In this document: positions 59,300 to 64,000 of the stretch, piece after piece
Layout of the letters: each line of letters opens with the position of its first letter
Numbering within the stretch: position 1 is the stretch's first letter
Assembly (NCBI GenBank): GCA_030068075.1
Contig: CM057829.1
Coordinates: 88,837,889 to 88,901,888, forward strand
Source: Paguma larvata
Taxonomy: Eukaryota > Chordata > Mammalia > Carnivora > Viverridae
Length of the DNA: 64,000 nt
Direction: 5' to 3'
Translations under genes and position numbers: made by a program
The notes under the pieces: model-generated
Database searches by the model: none
Told to the model about the DNA's origin: nothing
Seen by the model: only the letters and a program-made list of their open reading frames with translations

Positions 59300-60270
59300 T
59301 TAGTCACTCAGCAAGTTATTCAACAGCTACCACATTCCAGATAATGTTATCTGCCCTTATAACATAACCATGAATGAGAGCAATACGAATCCCAGCCTTT
59401 ATGAAACTTCCTCTGGAGAGACCAACAATAAACAAATATTTCTGTGGTAATAAGAACAATGGAGAAAACAAGAGAGATGGGGAGGACTGGCGAGCTTGGG
59501 TGGGTTTGCAGTTTGAACTAGACAGTTAGACCTGTGGGTGTCTGGGGAAACAGCTGTCTAGACTGAGGGCGTAGCAAAAACAAAGGCCCTACAAGATGTT
59601 CACCAACAGCAAGGTGACCAATGGGGTTGGTGTGGAGTGAACAAGAGGGAGAGTGAGGAGCTGAGGTCAGAGGTAGTTAGGGGAGGACACGCAGACCATG
59701 AAGTACCTCGTAGGCACTGTATAGATTTTGGCTTTTATTCTGATGGAAAGGCACTGGAAGATTTTGAGCACAGCAGGCTAGTTATCAGACTTGTTTCAAT
59801 AGGATGTTTCTTGTGGAGAGAAAATATTGTATAGGGACAAGAGTAGCAGCAGGGAGGCCAGGCAGGAGGATGTGGTGTGGATGAGGGTGGTAGCAATAAA
59901 GATGGTTGGATTCTGGACATATTTAACTTTTTTAATGTTTATTTATTTTTGAAAGACAAAGTGGAAGCAGGGAAGGGCAGAGAGAGAGAGAGAGAGAGAC
60001 AGAATCTGAAGTAGGCTCCAGGCTCTAAACTATCTGCCCAAAGCCTGATGCGAGGCTTGAACCCACGAACTGTGAAATTATGACCTGAACTGAAGTAGGA
60101 TGCTTAACTGACTGAGCTACCCAGGCACCCCTGGATAGCCTTTAAAGGTAAAGCTGAAAGGGTTTGCTGGTAGATGAGATATGGGTTGGGAGAAAAGGGG
60201 AGTCAGAATGACTCCAAGGTTTTAGGTCTGAGCAAATGGAAGTGTGTGTGGAGAGTGTGCATGGGGAAGT
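59300..60270 (-). mobile_element. L2 LINE remnant (antisense), split by a SINE
   Basis: TTCATTTAGTCACTCAGCAA, ACAATAAACAAATATTTCTG, GAAAGGCACTGGAAGATTTT, GGTTGGATTCTGGACATATT, then after the SINE GGGTTTGCTGGTAGATGAGA and AATGACTCCAAGGTTTTAGG. This is the L2 complement order, shared with the elements at 10185 and 35555. Confidence 0.65.
59926..60131 (-). mobile_element. Feliform tRNA-derived SINE (antisense) inside L2
   Basis: TTTTTTAATGTTTATTTATT tail complement, GA-rich stretch, GGCTTGAACCCACGAACTGT (B-box complement) and GACTGAGCTACCCAGGCACC at the end. Confidence 0.95.
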
Positions 60271-60727
60271 GATGTACAGATTTATAAGACTCCTAAATTG
60301 GTTTACTAGAAGGGAATATCAAAACTTGAAGATGAGGGTCTATCTTGAAAGAGATTTTCACTCTTGCATCATCTGTGTGTGTAAAGGTAAGAGGAAACAG
60401 GTCATTTTTGGTAACTCAATATCTCACAGTATATCCTCTTCCCATCAAAGCTGACCATGGAATTTGGGAACTACAGGCAGAGAACGGCTCCATATCCATG
60501 TCAGGGACATGGGTATGTTCCCCTGCTACGTGCCATAACTCATTGTTGGGGCTGAAGGTCTTGTGTTCTTGTGTTCGGGGCGGTAGGGATGTGGGATGGT
60601 TTCTGACACTTGAATCCAATTGGTCCTAAATGTAACAAGAAACAAGAGGACCTGTTTGCAAGAGAACTGGAATCCACTTTGCTCTGAGGAAGAAAACAAG
60701 GATAAGGCTTTTAACTCAAGTTAAAAA

Positions 60728-60940
60728 AAATTTTTTTTTGTTTTATTATTTTTGAGAGACAGAGTGAGATAAAGTGTGAGCAGGGGAGGGAAAGAGAAGA
60801 GAGAATCCAAAGTAGGCTCCAGGCTCTGAGCAAGCCTTCAGCACAAACCCACAAACTATAACGACATGACCTGAGCAACTATAACAACATGACCTGAGCT
60901 GAGGTCAGACGCTCAACTGACCGAGTCACCTACGTGCCCC
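60728..60940 (-). mobile_element. Feliform tRNA-derived SINE (antisense) with internal duplication
   Basis: Tail complement TTTTTTTTTGTTTTATTATT, GA-rich stretch, AGGCTCCAGGCTCTGAGC, then a 23-base unit around AACTATAACGACATGACC present twice (about 60853-60898), ending GACCGAGTCACCTACGTGCC. Confidence 0.92.
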
Positions 60941-61559
60941 CAAAACCCAAGTATTTTGGGGAGCATGTGTGAGGAATTTTAGTTTTAGTTCAGTGGTGAT
61001 AAAGTACATAAACAGGAGTGGAGGTTGCAGGGGAAAATGTTGGAAGGAAACTGAGGCTTTCTGATTCTTATCAACTAATGTCCATCCTATTATCACACCC
61101 TGCATTCATTTCATTAGACCTTTGCTGAGTGAAGCCTGTGGAACTTACTGCCTCTCCTTTCTTATTGCCTACTCAGGTCCTTATCTCCTTTAATCTAAGC
61201 TTCCTCCTTTCCCAGTTTGCTGAAAGTACTCTCTTAACAATCATTAATGACACTACCCGCAGAACCAGAACTCTTGATTTGGTTCTCACTTACTGGGCTT
61301 CTTGTCAGTATTTAGTATGTATTACCCACCCACCACAGCGACAGATGTATGCCCTCCCAGATTCCTAGCTTCTCTGTCCCACTTTCAGAATGTCCACTGT
61401 CATACTCTTCCGTGGTGACCCGTCAAGGAATTCCATTGCATACGCAGAAGACTGGCTGTCTTTACCCTCTAACTCAAAGTCACTCCAGATTTTCCCATCC
61501 TTCTGGCCTATTGATCTCTTTCATGTTTCTGAAAATACGGACCAACTGGATGGCCTAGG

Positions 61560-61800
61560 CAGGGCTATCTCGGAGCCTTTGTTAATGCTGATTTACCTGG
61601 AATGTTCTTTCATCTCTGCCTTCACAATTCTAATCATCTTCAAATCTCAGCCTAAATGTCTGTTCATGATTTTTCTAAATATCTCACGACTGCAATTACT
61701 TTTATTATAATTATCTGCCTCTTCTTTTCATCACCAGGCTGCCTGAAGGTCAGGATATGTCTCTGATTCATGTAGGGATCAGAATACTCAACATACTACC
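61560..61800 (+). mobile_element. Probable L2 LINE 3' end
   Basis: TTTACCTGGAATGTTCTTTC, CTTCAAATCTCAGCCTAAAT and GGTCAGGATATGTCTCTGAT, then CTCAACATACTACCTAGAAC follow the L2 3' order. Diverged. Confidence 0.55.
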
Positions 61801-62488
61801 TAGAACAAATATCTAACCGGCACTTTATTTGAACTTGATGAAATCCAGAAGAATATAAAATGGGATACGAAATTAGTCTGATTATGTTGGCACATGTCCT
61901 GTTAGAATGCACACTTAACACTAAAATTTCGGTTGAGTGTTGAGTGAGAATAAAGCTATAGACAAATATAGTTGCTCATTACTCATTGGGATGGAATGTT
62001 TCCACCCAAGCACACCTTGCCTCACTAGTCTCTTCTGTACCTTACCGCAAACAAATCACTTTTACTTTTAGAATTTAATCAGTTACATTATTTTTCCCTC
62101 TCTCTGAGGGTTAGAACAGAAATTCTTACTGCTCCTGTGTTCTGTGTCCCATGTACGGTGAGGTAGATCTCCTACCCCCCGTAAATCTGTGGGTCTTCTC
62201 AACAAAAAGGAATGATGCCAATAAACATGAAGACAAAAAGACTGTTTCTCCTCAGGATCCTCCACAGACTGGTGATCATTTGTCTATAATCTTTCGTTTT
62301 CATTGAATTCCACTAAAACAGTGGTTAAGGTGTGAATTTCAATTAGGAAATAAACCACCATAGAAAAAGCAGAAATAACTTTGGTGAAGTAAACTTCTGA
62401 GACAAGAGCCCGTCAGACACCTCATACCCACTGAACTCAGTGTGCATCTATTAGTCATTTAGATTTAATTTTGAGAAGTGTGTGCCTT

Positions 62489-62700
62489 GGGGCACCTGGG
62501 TGGCTCAGTTCATTGAGCATCCAATTTCAGCTCAGGTCACGATCTCATGTTTCATGGGTTCGAGCCCCGCATTGGGCTTTGTGCTGACAACTCAGAGTCT
62601 GGAGCCCGCTTCGGATTCTGTGTCTCCCTCTCTCTCTGTGCCTCCCCTACTTGCTCTTTGTCTCTCACTCTCTCTCTCTCAAAAATAAATAAACACTAGA
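62489..62700 (+). mobile_element. Feliform tRNA-derived SINE
   Basis: GGGGCACCTGGGTGGCTCAG, B box GGGTTCGAGCCCC, GTGCTGACAACTCAGAGTC, CT-rich stretch, AATAAATAAA. Flanked by AAGTGTGTGCCT-type repeats at about 62477-62488 and 62702-62713. Confidence 0.96.
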
Positions 62701-62820
62701 AAAGTGTGTGCCTCATCTCCCCAACCCACTTTTATTCCTTCCTATGTTATTGTTATTTTTCAGCATGGAAAAAGAGGTACACAAAAGCAATACATTCCAG
62801 CTTCAGAAAAACATAACATT

Positions 62821-63037
62821 TTTTAAAAAGTTTATTTATTTTGAGAGAGAGAGAGAGAGAGCGTGTGTGCACATGCAAGTAGGGGAGGGACAGAAAAGAG
62901 GAAGAGAGAATCCCAAGCAGGCTCTGTGCTGTCAGTGCAGAGCTGAACGCAGGGCTTGATCCCATGAATTGTGAGATCATGACCTGAGCCAAAATCAAGA
63001 GTTAGATACTTAACCCACTGAGCCACCCAGGAGCCCC
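62821..63037 (-). mobile_element. Feliform tRNA-derived SINE (antisense)
   Basis: TTTAAAAAGTTTATTTATTT tail complement, GAGAGAGAGAGAGAGA, GCTCTGTGCTGTCAGTGCAG and CCACTGAGCCACCCAGGAGC. Confidence 0.95.
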
Positions 63038-64000
63038 AGGAAAACTTTTAAATTCTAGTACTTGTGGTCGTTACATTGTAAAGTATTTTAAAATAATTCA
63101 TCGTAGGACCAGGAATAACTGAAATTACTTTCCAAGGATGGAATTTCATTCCACAGATTGTATGTTATATGGATATTGGATTCTAATGACTTTTTAGTTT
63201 GAAAAAAGTATTTTTCACGATGGAAACTGTTTGGATATAGAGGAATTTCCTTTATTGCAAGTGAAAACCTACTTGTAGGGATTGAAAATGTTCTTTGTTT
63301 GCCTCAGACCTGTCTTGGAAAGTGTAAATGTGAAAAACTGTACTATGTGGTGTGGCCATGTTACAACACAAGTTAGACTGTTCTCCTCACCTTGTATAAA
63401 TAACTATCAGGAAGAGTATGGAAGTAAAGTCTTGAAGTAGAGGTAATGACAAGAAGAAAGGAGTGAGGGGGAACAAATGGAAGGAAGCAGGAGAGATAAT
63501 TGAGTCAGTTTGTCTTGAAGTGGCACTCTATATATTTTATTTCCACCAGTTAGAGTATCTACATTTTTTTAAGATCAGTATATTCTGCTTTCCTTATCAT
63601 CATTGGGCTCTGCAATATAATTTTACATCATATATTATGAACATGTTTGACTATAAGAAATTCTTGAAACTCCATGTGACAAAAGTATAAATTTTGCCAA
63701 CAACCCATATTGGGTGCCTCCATACAGATTTATCTTATCTTTTTATGCTGCAGGGTTAGAAATCTGTTACAACAAATCCTAACACTGTCACGCCTCGGTG
63801 TAGTTTTCCTTAGAAAACAAGAAACCAACATTCTTGTAAACATTACACTGTCAGATATAAAATTTGATGGATAATTCCTAAATATCATCTCAATATACAC
63901 AAAAGGTTTTCCTACACGCATGTTGATTTTACATATCAAGAAACCCATGAAGACAACATTTTAAAAGGCAACGTTTGTTAAGAGGCCACTGCAGCTGACT
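63038..64000. other. Intergenic AT-rich DNA at the right edge
   Basis: No repeat, exon or RNA gene recognised. In mammals the gene upstream of SIM1 is usually ASCC3 on the same strand, so its 3' end may be nearby, but I could not find an ASCC3 exon here. Confidence 0.5.

Noticed and set aside
63038..64000. Possible last exon of ASCC3
   Set aside because: Expected nearby from mammalian gene order, but no matching coding sequence or convincing 3' end seen.

Overview
The window looks like nuclear DNA from a cat-family (or at least feliform) carnivore. The evidence is a set of tRNA-derived carnivore SINEs in the feliform form: an A-box segment like TGGCTCAGTTGGTTAAGC, a B-box segment like GAGTTCGAGCCCC, then a GTGCTGACAGCTCAGAGCC block, a CT-rich stretch and an AATAAATAAA/poly-A tail. 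Carnivore L1 3' ends and much older MIR, L2, MER5-like and MaLR-like remnants fill the background.

Only one protein-coding gene can be supported: SIM1 (single-minded homolog 1), on the minus strand. SIM1 is a bHLH-PAS transcription factor needed for development of the paraventricular hypothalamus. Eight consecutive coding exons lie between 22708 and 6611. They encode residues 1 to 332 plus two bases of codon 333: the bHLH domain, PAS-A, PAS-B and most of the PAC motif. All splice sites are GT-AG, every exon phase joins correctly, and no stop or frameshift is present. The exons for the single-minded C-terminal half were not found in 1-6610, so they should lie beyond the left edge. On sequence alone the promoter is best placed near 24.1-24.3 kb, where a minus-strand TATA box follows two CCAAT boxes in CpG-rich DNA. 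A strong donor at 23861/23860 suggests a non-coding first exon.

Layout: 1-6610 is intron 8 (AT-rich, almost repeat-free). From 6611 to 9505 are exons 8 to 3, close together. From 9506 to 12893 is intron 2, largely an antisense L2. Exon 2 is at 12894-12976. From 12977 to 22533 is intron 1, with several CpG-rich blocks and conserved-looking non-coding DNA. Exon 1 and the promoter occupy 22534-24300. From 24300 to 28200 is GC-rich upstream DNA without recognised repeats. From 28.2 kb to the end is intergenic DNA with many SINEs, L1/L2 pieces, microsatellites, a recent 89-bp tandem triplication and a few homeodomain-rich candidate enhancers.

No new protein system, CRISPR array, intact transposon or RNA gene was found. 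The points most worth following are regulatory: the promoter architecture, the contrast between a SINE-free SIM1 domain and its SINE-rich flank, and several candidate enhancers.
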